Below, piece by piece: positions 8,663 through 16,716 of a DNA stretch of 64,000 nucleotides. Below the pieces are notes generated by a model. It made no database searches. It worked only from the letters and a program-made list of their open reading frames with translations, and was not told the origin of the DNA. The stretch comes from Pseudomonas violetae (lineage in GTDB: Bacteria; Pseudomonadota; Gammaproteobacteria; Pseudomonadales; Pseudomonadaceae), in NCBI RefSeq assembly GCF_023072615.1, contig NZ_JAKNRW010000003.1:124001-188000 (forward strand), given 5' to 3'. Numbering within the stretch: position 1 is the first letter of the stretch; every line of letters begins with the position of its first letter. The position numbers were made by a program, and so were the translations under genes.

Positions 8663-9358
8663 ATGAGCATAGTTCGGACAGCATTACCCTTGGTTCTGCT
8701 AACCAGTGTGTTGACTGGTTGCGCAGGTTTGCAGAAAACCGACTGGCCGACCTGTGCGGCGGTCGGTGGTGTCGTCGGTGCAGGTCTTGGTGCAACCGAG
8801 AGCTCGGCGTGGGCAGGCTATGGCGCGCTGTTGATCGGTGGTACGGCAGCGGCCTATTGCTGGGTTCACGGTGATGGCGACGAAGACGGTGATGGCGTGC
8901 CGGACAGTCGCGACAAGTGCCCAGGTACGCCTAGAGGCGTTCAGGTCGATGCTGATGGTTGCCCGCCTCCGGTGCCTGTACCCGTGGTCGAAGAGGTGGT
9001 TGTAGTCAAGGAAGAAGTCATCGTCGTACGTGATGTGCATTTCCAGTTCGACAAGGCGACGCTTACTCCTTCCGATAAGCAAGTGCTCGACAAGATCGCT
9101 ACTCGCCTGAAACAGGAATCCTCTACCGCGCAACTGACCGTGACCGGTCACACCGACAGTGTGGGCAGCGATGCCTACAACCAGAAACTGTCGGATAAAC
9201 GCGCGCATTCAGTGGTCGAGTACCTGATTTCGAGTGGCGTACCTCGCAGCAGCTTCGTGTCTGTGACCGGTGCCGGCGAAAGCCAGCCAGTGGCCGACAA
9301 CAAAACTGCGGACGGCCGCGCGATGAACCGTCGCACGGAAATCAAAATCAATCGTTGA
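8663..9358 (+). CDS. OmpA family lipoprotein with thrombospondin-type calcium repeat
   Basis: A 231-residue outer-membrane lipoprotein. The signal peptide ends in VLTGC (lipid Cys20). A glycine-rich region (VVGAGLGATESSAWAGYGA, about 32-60) may form a membrane-associated hairpin. A calcium-binding type 3 repeat follows (DGDEDGDGVPDSRDKCPGTP, about 71-90). The C-terminal OmpA/MotB peptidoglycan-binding domain (about 110-231) contains FQFDKATL and GHTDSVGSDAYNQKLSDKRA, including the residues that hold diaminopimelate in the family. It should tether outer membrane to peptidoglycan. The next gene is a paralogue in tandem with a matching leader. Confidence 0.9.
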   Translation: MSIVRTALPLVLLTSVLTGCAGLQKTDWPTCAAVGGVVGAGLGATESSAWAGYGALLIGGTAAAYCWVHGDGDEDGDGVPDSRDKCPGTPRGVQVDADGCPPPVPVPVVEEVVVVKEEVIVVRDVHFQFDKATLTPSDKQVLDKIATRLKQESSTAQLTVTGHTDSVGSDAYNQKLSDKRAHSVVEYLISSGVPRSSFVSVTGAGESQPVADNKTADGRAMNRRTEIKINR

Positions 9359-9396
9359 TGCCCTTGCACTCTGCGGCTTGTGCAGTCGCGGATGCG

Positions 9397-9440
9397 GGTC
9401 TTTACTCCTGTGTAACCGGTATGGGCCGGTAACACAGGAG
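9397..9440 (+). promoter_or_regulatory. 5' leader hairpin covering the Shine-Dalgarno of the second OmpA gene
   Basis: GGTCTTTACTCC (9397-9408) starts the element. CTCCTGTGT (9405-9413) pairs perfectly with ACACAGGAG (9432-9440), and ACCGG (9415-9419) with CCGGT (9426-9430), leaving one A-A mismatch and a six-base loop. The SD AGGAG is fully paired; ATG is at 9449. It would limit ribosome access unless opened. Confidence 0.6.
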
Positions 9441-9448
9441 CTTTCACA

Positions 9449-10174
9449 ATGAGTGTTCTCACAAGGACCGTCTTACCGGTTCTGCTGCTTGGCAGCTTGC
9501 TGACCGGTTGCGCGACCCACAGCGACGGCACTGCACCCTTGAATCAACGTACCTGGCCAATTTGCAGCCTTATCGGCGGCCTGGTCGGCGCAGGCCTGGG
9601 CGCAATTGAAAGTGCCGGCTGGGCTGGTGGTGGAGCCGCCCTCGGCATCCTGACCGGTGGCCTGATCTGTTACTCCCAGGATGGCGATGAAGATGGCGAC
9701 GGCGTATTCGACCGCCGTGATCGTTGCCCGGATACGCCCGCCAATACCCCAGTCGAACACCACGGTTGCCCGCTGCCGCAATACCCGGCCAGCGTGAAGC
9801 CTGTTGAACCTGTTCCGGCCCCGACTGAAGTCGTGACGCTGAGCGATGCCAATGACGTTCTGTTCGCCTTTAACAAGTCCGACCTGACAGCAGCTGCCCG
9901 CAGCGAACTGGATTCTCTGATGAGTAAATTGCAGAACGCTGACGTGGTCAGCATCAAGGTCATCGGCCATACCGACAGCGTGGGGGCTGACGCCTACAAC
10001 CAGGCACTCTCGGAACGTCGCGCCAGCAGCGTCGCCGACTATCTTCTGAGCCAGGGCCTGGCGCCGAACAAACTCACCAGCGAAGGACGAGGAGAGCGTG
10101 AACCGGTCGCTGATAACGACACGGACGAAGGTCGCGCGAAAAACCGCCGAGTGGAGCTGCATATAAACCGCTAA
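9449..10174 (+). CDS. OmpA family lipoprotein, tandem paralogue
   Basis: A 241-residue paralogue of the preceding gene with the same order of parts: signal peptide with LLTGC (lipid Cys21), a glycine-rich segment (LIGGLVGAGLGAIESAGWAGGGA), a calcium-type repeat (DGDEDGDGVFDRRDRCPDTP), and a C-terminal OmpA domain (LFAFNKSDLTAAARSEL, GHTDSVGADAYNQALSERRA, RAKNRRVELHINR). It should anchor peptidoglycan to the outer membrane. The 90-bp space between the two genes holds only the hairpin leader, so the second gene is either co-transcribed or has its own promoter there. The duplication is old: the proteins are clearly diverged while the leader block GGTCTTTACTCC is identical. Confidence 0.9.
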   Translation: MSVLTRTVLPVLLLGSLLTGCATHSDGTAPLNQRTWPICSLIGGLVGAGLGAIESAGWAGGGAALGILTGGLICYSQDGDEDGDGVFDRRDRCPDTPANTPVEHHGCPLPQYPASVKPVEPVPAPTEVVTLSDANDVLFAFNKSDLTAAARSELDSLMSKLQNADVVSIKVIGHTDSVGADAYNQALSERRASSVADYLLSQGLAPNKLTSEGRGEREPVADNDTDEGRAKNRRVELHINR

Positions 10175-10187
10175 TCCCCGAACCAGA

Positions 10188-10221
10188 GCCGTCCGCCGAT
10201 AAAAACCATCGTCCGGACGGC
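10188..10221 (+). terminator. Possible terminator after the OmpA pair
   Basis: GCCGTCCG (10188-10195) and CGGACGGC (10214-10221) form a perfect 8-bp stem just after the stop codon at 10174. There is no T run after it, so this may be a Rho-assisted end or an mRNA-stabilising structure. Confidence 0.4.
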
Positions 10222-10323
10222 CCATTCGACGGCCTGCATGAAGAAAATTCGATTGCCCTCTGGCTTATCCCGCGCGGAAGCCGTTACTGTGCGCGCAAAG
10301 AATAATTCTCATTGGGGGAGCGT

Positions 10324-10602
10324 ATGAAGGTGTTCTGGGGGCTATGGAAGCTGCTGAGCCTGTTGTTCTGGGCGGTGGTGGCGGTCAACTGGCTCATGCC
10401 GTTTGTCTTCCCGCTGAATCTGCTGGTCCAACTGGCCGGTGGCCTGCTGGCTATTCTTCATCTTCTGGAAGTGCTGCTGTGCAATCGCAGCCTCAAGGAT
10501 CGCCCCCATCAGTGGCGCGATCGCCTGAAGATTGTGTTTTTCGGCGTATTCCACCTGCAAACCATTCCGGCTCCTACCGTATCGAAGGCTTCCCATGCGT
10601 AA
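10324..10602 (+). CDS. DUF1145 family small membrane protein
   Basis: A 92-residue protein beginning MKVFWGLWKLLSLLFWAVVAVN with two or three hydrophobic helices (about 5-22, 25-48) and a conserved polar C-terminal part (LKDRPHQWRDRLKIVFFGVFHLQTIP). This matches the small DUF1145 inner-membrane family, whose function is unknown. ATG 10324 is preceded by GGGGGAG at a good distance; an in-frame TTG at 10312 is less likely. Its stop codon overlaps the start of the collagen-like gene by 8 bp, so translation of the two is probably coupled. Confidence 0.75.
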   Translation: MKVFWGLWKLLSLLFWAVVAVNWLMPFVFPLNLLVQLAGGLLAILHLLEVLLCNRSLKDRPHQWRDRLKIVFFGVFHLQTIPAPTVSKASHA

Positions 10603-11353
10603 TCTCTGTCTGCTCGCCGCATTGATCAGTCCACTGGCTTGCGCTCAGGTGGTGAGCGTTGAAACCAACTCGCTCATGCGCTTGCCCAACACCGCGAGCA
10701 CTTTGAAACTGGAGCGACTGGAAGTTGCCGACTACGGCACCTTGCTGATCCCCTCGAATGTCACCGAAGTCACGGTTGGTGAGCTGCGCCTGGGGCGCGA
10801 AGCGCGGATCGCCATCGTGCCCAGCGAGCAGGCGCTCGATTTAAAGGTCAGTCGTGCCGAGTTGTCTGAAGGCAGCCAGATCACTGCTCGCGGTGCGCCG
10901 GGCACTTACCTCAAGGCGGCCCGTTCGGGGCGCAACCTCAACTTGCAGATCAAGGCATTGAATGCCCCGCAGTTGGCGCTGGACGCCCGGGGCGGTGCGG
11001 GGGCACCAGGATTTGTCGGGCTTGACGGTGCCAACGGTCAGGCGCCGGGTTGCACTTGGGGCCAGGCCGGTCGTGGAGCGGACGGCAGTGATGGCAGCGA
11101 TGGCCATGCAGGGGCGCCCGGTGCACTGGTCAGGCTGGAAGTGCCTCGCGATTATCCCCTCGAACAGATCAAGGTCGAGGTGGCCGGCGGTGCGGGTGGC
11201 CTCGCAGGGCCCGGTGGCAAGCCGGGTGCCGGCGGCAAATCCAAAGGATGCATTGTCTATCGCGCGGAGGGTGGCAAGGCTGGTCGTCCGGGTGTCGATG
11301 GCCAGCCAGGTCCTGCAGGGGCGGCGGGTTCGGTGACTTTGCAGCGTTTGTAA
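10595..11353 (+). CDS. Secreted collagen-like glycine-rich protein
   Basis: A 252-residue protein with an N-terminal signal peptide (MRNLCLLAALISPLACA). Residues about 20-125 form a beta-rich region (RLPNTASTLKLERLEVADYG, ITARGAPGTYLKAARSG). The C-terminal half, from about residue 128, carries interrupted Gly-X-Y runs such as GAPGFVGLDGANGQAPG, GSDGSDGHAGAPGA, GKPGAGGKSKG and GRPGVDGQPGPAGAAG, separated by a beta segment (LVRLEVPRDYPLEQIKVEVA). Two Cys, one in each Gly-rich block, could form a disulfide. The repeats are too short for a long triple helix. It overlaps the DUF1145 gene. Function unknown; an envelope or surface role is inferred. Confidence 0.7.
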   Translation: MRNLCLLAALISPLACAQVVSVETNSLMRLPNTASTLKLERLEVADYGTLLIPSNVTEVTVGELRLGREARIAIVPSEQALDLKVSRAELSEGSQITARGAPGTYLKAARSGRNLNLQIKALNAPQLALDARGGAGAPGFVGLDGANGQAPGCTWGQAGRGADGSDGSDGHAGAPGALVRLEVPRDYPLEQIKVEVAGGAGGLAGPGGKPGAGGKSKGCIVYRAEGGKAGRPGVDGQPGPAGAAGSVTLQRL

Positions 11354-11393
11354 GCCCTTTGTGATGTTGCGATTGTCATCGCGAGCAAACTTT

Positions 11394-11426
11394 TCTCCCT
11401 CAGGGTCATGACAACCCTGGGGGAGA
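11394..11426. terminator. Bidirectional hairpin between convergent genes
   Basis: TCTCCCTCAGGGT (11394-11406) pairs with ACCCTGGGGGAGA (11414-11426), 13 pairs including one T-G, with a seven-base loop. It lies between the collagen-like gene and the convergent CopD-like gene. Flanking T/A runs are short. Confidence 0.55.
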
Positions 11427-11445
11427 TTCTATGTTGCAAGTCTCC

Positions 11446-11910
11446 TCAGAACATTGGCCGAGCCGCCGCAATCCCTACCAGCAGCAACCCGACCAGCAGA
11501 TTGATCCCCACCAGCCGGCGAATCCTCCCCAATACCGCAGCGCCCGCCGGCCAGTCCTGCGCCGTCACCACCGTGCGCAGTTCAGGCAACATCAGCGCTT
11601 GGATGCGGATAAACAGCGCGGTCATCACCACATACAGCCCCATCATCACCTGTACATAACGCGGCGCGGTTTCAAAACCGGAATATTGCAGATGAATCAT
11701 GCCCACACCGCTGACAGGCAACACCACGACCGCGACCCAGATCCAGCGGAAAAAACCTGTGAACACCTCGACCCACAGTTTCAGTCGGGCAGGGCCTTCC
11801 AGCGCCTTCATGGCAGCCGGACGCAAGACCATCCAGGCGAAAAACATGCCGCCAACCCATACCAGGGCCGACAGGACATGCAGGCTGTAAACGATGGCAA
11901 AAAGTGTCAT
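11446..11910 (-). CDS. CopD-like integral membrane protein
   Basis: A 154-residue inner-membrane protein with four predicted helices (about 2-28, 47-70, 82-104, 128-150). The start FAIVYSLHVLSALVWVGGMFFAWMVLRPAA is typical of the CopD/YccB-like family, with His10 and the WxGGM motif conserved. The family is often labelled copper export, but most stand-alone members have no tested function and could bind heme or copper through the conserved His. Monocistronic and convergent with the collagen-like gene; the 99-bp space to dinG holds divergent promoters. Confidence 0.8.
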   Translation of the reverse strand: MTLFAIVYSLHVLSALVWVGGMFFAWMVLRPAAMKALEGPARLKLWVEVFTGFFRWIWVAVVVLPVSGVGMIHLQYSGFETAPRYVQVMMGLYVVMTALFIRIQALMLPELRTVVTAQDWPAGAAVLGRIRRLVGINLLVGLLLVGIAAARPMF

Positions 11911-12009
11911 TGGGGTACTCCGTTCTGCGCGGGATTAATTAGCGGGGTATGATAGCGGCCGAACCGAACCACTGAAAATTTATCCAGCGTTTTTTGCGCC
12001 CGACAATCC

Positions 12010-14154
12010 ATGATCAGCACCGAACTCAAAACCACGATCCAGGGCGCCTACTCGCGTTTTCTCGAGGCCAAGAGCCTCAAGCCGCGCTACGGCCAACGCC
12101 TGATGATCGCCGAAATTGCCAAAGTCCTCGGGGATATCGACACCGACGACGAGGGCCGGCGCAGTGGCGACCCCGCGATTGTCGCCGTGGAAGCCGGCAC
12201 CGGTACCGGTAAAACCGTGGCCTATAGCCTGGCGGCAATACCGACGGCCAAGGCCGCCGGCAAACGGCTGGTGATCGCCACGGCGACCGTAGCCCTGCAA
12301 GAGCAGATCGTCTACAAGGACCTGCCCGACCTGATGCGCAACAGCGGGCTGAATTTCAGCTTCGCCCTGGCTAAGGGACGCGGACGCTACATGTGCCTGT
12401 CCAAGCTCGATATGCTGTTGCAGGAAGGTCACGCGCAAACTGCCACGGCACAACTGTTCGAAGAGGAAGGCTTTCGAATCGAAGTCGACGAGGCCAGCCA
12501 GAAGCTGTTCACCAGCATGATCGAGAAGCTCGCCGGCAATAAGTGGGATGGCGATCGTGACAGCTGGTCCACCGCCCTGGAAGACGCCGACTGGGCACGC
12601 CTGACGACCGATCATAGCCAGTGCACTAACCGCCATTGCCCCAATTTCGGCCAGTGCGCCTTCTACAAGGCCCGCGAGGGTATGGGCAAGGTCGACGTCA
12701 TCGTCACCAACCACGACATGGTGCTGGCCGACTTGGCGCTGGGTGGTGGTGCCGTCCTGCCGGACCCCCGCGACACTATCTACGTGTTCGACGAAGGCCA
12801 CCACCTGCCGGACAAGGCGATCGGTCACTTCGCCCATTACACGCGCCTGCGCTCCACGGCCGACTGGCTGGAGACCACCGCCAAGAACCTCACCAAATTG
12901 CTGGCCCAGCACCCGCTGCCAGGCGACCTGGGCAAGCTGATCGAGCAGGTCCCGGAGCTCGCGCGGGAGATCAAGACCCAGCAGCAGTTCATGTTCACCG
13001 CCTGTGAACAGGTGGCCGATTTCAAACCGGGCGAAGACGTGGAAGGTCGTGAGCGACCTCGGCATCGCTTCGTCGGCGGGGTGATTCCCGAGCACATGCG
13101 GGAAATGGGCATCGAACTGAAGAAAGGCTTTGCCCGCCTGAATGACGTATTTACCCGTCTCACCGAGTTGTTGAAAGAAGGCATGGACGGCGAAGTCAAC
13201 ATCGGCATCGCCAGCAACCAGGCCGAAGAGTGGTATCCGCTATTCGGCAGCCTCCTGTCCCGGTGTACGGGCAACTGGGAGTTGTGGACGGCGTTCACTG
13301 CCGAGGACCCCGAAGACAACCCGCCGATGGCCCGCTGGCTCACCCTGGCCGAAAGTGGCTCGCTGTTCGACATCGAGGTCAACGCCAGCCCCATCCTTGC
13401 GGCGGAAATGCTCCGGCGCAACCTCTGGAACGTGGCATACGGAGCCCTGGTGACCTCGGCGACCCTGACCGCACTGGGTACGTTTGACCGTTTCCGCATG
13501 CGTGCCGGGCTGCCGAAAAAAGCCGTGACGGCGGTGGTCCCGAGTCCGTTCCATCATGCCGACGCCGGCGTGTTGCGAGTGCCGGATTTGAAAGCCGACC
13601 CACGGGACGCGCCCGGGCACACTGCGGCAATCATTCGCGACCTGCCGCAATTGGTCGAAGGTTCGCGCGGCACCCTCGTACTGTTTTCTTCGCGCAAACA
13701 AATGCAAGACGTGTTCGATGGGCTTGATCGCGACTGGCGCAAGCAGGTGTTTATCCAAGGCAACCTGTCCAAGCAGGAAACCTTGAACAAGCACAAAGCG
13801 CGGGTCGATGGGGGGGATTCGAGCGTGCTGTTCGGTCTCGCGAGTTTCGCCGAGGGCGTGGATTTACCGGGCGCCTATTGTGAACACGTGGTGATCGCGA
13901 AGATCCCGTTTTCGGTGCCAGACGACCCGGTTGAAGCGGCCCTGGCTGAATGGATTGAAGCCCGTGGCGGCAATCCTTTCATGGAAATCTCGGTGCCGGA
14001 CGCCTCGCTAAAGCTGGTCCAGGCCTGCGGACGGCTGCTGCGGACTGAAGAGGACCGCGGCACAATCACCCTGCTTGATCGGCGTCTGGTTACCCAGCGT
14101 TACGGCAAAGCCATCCTCAATGCGTTGCCGCCATTCCGTCGTGAAATTTCCTGA
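12010..14154 (+). CDS. dinG: ATP-dependent 5'-3' DNA helicase DinG
   Basis: A 714-residue XPD-like superfamily 2 helicase. Walker A is EAGTGTGKTVA (about 61-71), the Walker B box is DEGH (261-264), and the four Fe-S cluster cysteines are Cys129, Cys205, Cys210 and Cys216 with the usual spacing. Later motifs include TSATL, FGLASFAEGVDLPG and QACGRLLR near the C-terminus. DinG unwinds D-loops, R-loops and forked DNA and helps replication pass transcription complexes. Start ATG 12010 gives MISTELKTTIQGAY, typical of pseudomonad DinG. No LexA box was recognised in the 99-bp upstream space. Confidence 0.95.
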   Translation: MISTELKTTIQGAYSRFLEAKSLKPRYGQRLMIAEIAKVLGDIDTDDEGRRSGDPAIVAVEAGTGTGKTVAYSLAAIPTAKAAGKRLVIATATVALQEQIVYKDLPDLMRNSGLNFSFALAKGRGRYMCLSKLDMLLQEGHAQTATAQLFEEEGFRIEVDEASQKLFTSMIEKLAGNKWDGDRDSWSTALEDADWARLTTDHSQCTNRHCPNFGQCAFYKAREGMGKVDVIVTNHDMVLADLALGGGAVLPDPRDTIYVFDEGHHLPDKAIGHFAHYTRLRSTADWLETTAKNLTKLLAQHPLPGDLGKLIEQVPELAREIKTQQQFMFTACEQVADFKPGEDVEGRERPRHRFVGGVIPEHMREMGIELKKGFARLNDVFTRLTELLKEGMDGEVNIGIASNQAEEWYPLFGSLLSRCTGNWELWTAFTAEDPEDNPPMARWLTLAESGSLFDIEVNASPILAAEMLRRNLWNVAYGALVTSATLTALGTFDRFRMRAGLPKKAVTAVVPSPFHHADAGVLRVPDLKADPRDAPGHTAAIIRDLPQLVEGSRGTLVLFSSRKQMQDVFDGLDRDWRKQVFIQGNLSKQETLNKHKARVDGGDSSVLFGLASFAEGVDLPGAYCEHVVIAKIPFSVPDDPVEAALAEWIEARGGNPFMEISVPDASLKLVQACGRLLRTEEDRGTITLLDRRLVTQRYGKAILNALPPFRREIS

Positions 14155-14159
14155 TACTC

Positions 14160-14181
14160 CGGTGGGCAATTTTGCCCACCG
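14160..14181 (+). terminator. Hairpin after dinG
   Basis: CGGTGGGCAA and TTGCCCACCG form a perfect 10-bp stem around TT, six bases after the dinG stop. A strong T run is absent. Confidence 0.55.
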
Positions 14182-14248
14182 TGTTGTCTATCTCTCTGCC
14201 ACCGCTTTTCCATTGGCCCTTTAGGTCGTTAGGGAGAACCTTGTTCCT

Positions 14249-16627
14249 ATGATTCGCCGTTCGCTGCGCCATTCGTTACCTGCTGGGGTTTTTGCCCTGA
14301 TGTTCGCAGCCCCTTTGCTGGCGGCCCCTGCCGGCCAACAGACGCTGTTCAACTTTGTGCGCCCTGCTGACGTTGTTCAGGTAGCGACACAGGACGCCAG
14401 CCTGCCGCAGTCCAATGCGGAGCAAACAGCCGAAGGCGAAGTGCTGCGCCGGGTGACATTCAATCCGGTGGCGCAACCGACGCTGCGCCTGACCCCGCAA
14501 AGCGGTGCATGGGACTGGTCGCAGTCGGGCGTCATGAGCTTGCGCGTGCAGAGTGCGATGAACTGGGCGCTGACCCTCTATGTGAAGATCCAGAGCAATG
14601 ATGGCAAAACCTTGGTCAGCCGCGTCGACTTGCCGGCCGGCCCAGCGCAAACCTTGCTGGTGCCGCTGCAACCGAGCTCGCCGCTGAGCCTCGGCATGAA
14701 AGCCGGGCCGCCGATGCCGATCACTGTGGATGGTCAGCGGGTACTGTTGGTCAGCAGCGCCGGTGAGCTGGATCGCAGCCAGGTGGTGTCGGTGACCTTG
14801 TCGATGGATCACCCGAAAGTCGCCCAAAGCATTCTGCTCGAGCGCTTTGGTGTTCAGGGCGGCGAGGAAGTGCTTCAGGCCGCGTATGGCGGCCTGGTGG
14901 ATGCCTACGGTCAGTCGACTCGCTCCAAGTGGCCCGAAAAAGTCAGTGGCGACGAGCAATTGAAAAACGCTGCCGCCAAGGAGCAGCAACAGCTGAAAGC
15001 CTGGCTGGCGGAGCGCGAAAAATCTTCCCTGGACAAGTTCGGTGGCTGGACCAAAGGACCGCAATTCAAGGCCAGCGGATTTTTTCGCAGCGAGAAGCGC
15101 GAGGGTCGTTGGTATCTGGTCACGCCGGAAGGCCACCCTTTCTATTCCCTGGGCGTGAACACCGTGACCCCAGATGTCGATCAGACCTACATTGCGGGTC
15201 GCGAGTGGATGTTCGAGTCCCTGCCAAAGCCCGATGAGCCGCTGGCCAGCCATTACGGCGAAGGCGACAACCGCGGGGGTAATGGAGCGGACAAGGGGCG
15301 TGGCTACAACGCCGGGCGCTGGTACGATTTTTACGGTGCCAACCTGCAGCGTTTGTACGGGCAGCCCTGCGTCGTGACGAGCAAAACCAAAGCCGGGGTT
15401 GCCGAGGCTGCCAAGGCCGACGCTGAAACCGCCGAGAAACCTGCAGCCGCTCCTTGCGCGCCGGAAGTCTTCGACGACAAACGCTGGACTGCTCACACCT
15501 TGGATCGCCTGCAAGCCTGGGGATTCAACACGCTGGGCAACTGGAGCGCGCCGATGCTGGGTGATGCCGAGCGAGTGCCGTACACCGTGCCGTTGTCGAT
15601 CGTCGGCGATTACGCGAGTATCAGCACGGGTACGGACTGGTGGGGCGGTATGCCCGATCCATTCGACCCGCGTTTTGCGATGGCCACCGAACGTGCCGTG
15701 GCCATCGCTGCCCGTGATCATCGTGACGATCCATGGCTCATTGGCTACTTCGCCGATAACGAACTGGCCTGGGCAGGTCCCGGCGATGACCCGAAAGCTC
15801 GTTATGCGCTGGCTTATGGCACCCTGAAGATGACCACCGATGTCCCGGCCAAACGCGCGTTCCTCAAGCAGCTACGCGACAAGTATCGCAACCAGGCAGG
15901 CCTGTCCAAAGCCTGGGGTATCGACCTGCCAGCCTGGGAATTGATGGAAGACCCGGGTTTCGTGCCACCGCAACCGAGCGCGGAGCACCCCGAAATTGAA
16001 GCGGACTTCAAATACTTCCAGAAGGTCTTCGCCGACACCTACTTCAAGACCATTTCCGACTCGCTGAAGTGGCACGCGCCCAATCAGCTACTGCTTGGCG
16101 GCCGTTTTGCCGTCAGCACGCCAGAGGCGGTCGAGTCCTGCGCCCAATATTGCGATGTGTTGAGCTTCAATATGTACACGCTGCAACCTCAGGATGGTTA
16201 TGACTTCGAGAAACTGCGTGGCCTGGACAAGCCTGTGCTGATTACCGAATTCAACTTCGGCTCGGCTGATCGTGGCCCGTTCTGGGGCGGCGTGACGCAA
16301 CTGGCGAAAGAGGAGGACCGTGGGCCGGCTTACGCGCACTTCCTCAAACAGGCGCTGAGCGAACCATCGATTGTCGGGGTGCACTGGTTCCAGTACCTGG
16401 ATCAACCGGTCACCGGGCGCTTGCTGGATGGCGAGAATGGCCACTTCGGGTTGGTGGGCATCACCGATTTGCCGTTCCAGGATTTTGTCGACAGCGTGCG
16501 CAAGAGCAACCTCGCCACTGTCGATCAACTGACCAAAGAGGCCGAAAAGGCCCGGCGCGCTGCGAACAAGGCCGGCCATGATGCTGAAGGCGGACGCAAA
16601 GGCGAGGCCGGTAAGGCTGCGAAGTAA
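14249..16627 (+). CDS. Agarase-like glycoside hydrolase (GH50-type), exported
   Basis: A 792-residue exported protein: signal peptide up to about residue 26 (PLLAAPAG), a beta-sandwich/CBM-like N-terminal region (about 30-215) and a TIM barrel (about 260-750). The probable acid/base Glu is Glu505 in YFADNELAWAG and the nucleophile Glu667 in PVLITEFNFGS, the pattern of clan GH-A enzymes annotated as beta-agarase (GH50). The C-terminal 30 residues are Lys/Ala-rich and probably disordered. Pseudomonads do not usually degrade agar, so the natural substrate may be another beta-galactoside polymer or an exopolysaccharide. It stands alone, without other polysaccharide-use genes. The catalytic Glu choice is inferred from motif shape. 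Confidence 0.75.
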   Translation: MIRRSLRHSLPAGVFALMFAAPLLAAPAGQQTLFNFVRPADVVQVATQDASLPQSNAEQTAEGEVLRRVTFNPVAQPTLRLTPQSGAWDWSQSGVMSLRVQSAMNWALTLYVKIQSNDGKTLVSRVDLPAGPAQTLLVPLQPSSPLSLGMKAGPPMPITVDGQRVLLVSSAGELDRSQVVSVTLSMDHPKVAQSILLERFGVQGGEEVLQAAYGGLVDAYGQSTRSKWPEKVSGDEQLKNAAAKEQQQLKAWLAEREKSSLDKFGGWTKGPQFKASGFFRSEKREGRWYLVTPEGHPFYSLGVNTVTPDVDQTYIAGREWMFESLPKPDEPLASHYGEGDNRGGNGADKGRGYNAGRWYDFYGANLQRLYGQPCVVTSKTKAGVAEAAKADAETAEKPAAAPCAPEVFDDKRWTAHTLDRLQAWGFNTLGNWSAPMLGDAERVPYTVPLSIVGDYASISTGTDWWGGMPDPFDPRFAMATERAVAIAARDHRDDPWLIGYFADNELAWAGPGDDPKARYALAYGTLKMTTDVPAKRAFLKQLRDKYRNQAGLSKAWGIDLPAWELMEDPGFVPPQPSAEHPEIEADFKYFQKVFADTYFKTISDSLKWHAPNQLLLGGRFAVSTPEAVESCAQYCDVLSFNMYTLQPQDGYDFEKLRGLDKPVLITEFNFGSADRGPFWGGVTQLAKEEDRGPAYAHFLKQALSEPSIVGVHWFQYLDQPVTGRLLDGENGHFGLVGITDLPFQDFVDSVRKSNLATVDQLTKEAEKARRAANKAGHDAEGGRKGEAGKAAK

Positions 16628-16716
16628 CCGACCGCCGGGCCTGCACCTGTTCCCAAAACCGTCAATGGCTGGAACAATGCGGCCACTTTGTAGAGTATGA
16701 GTCAGGGGAGTTGCGG

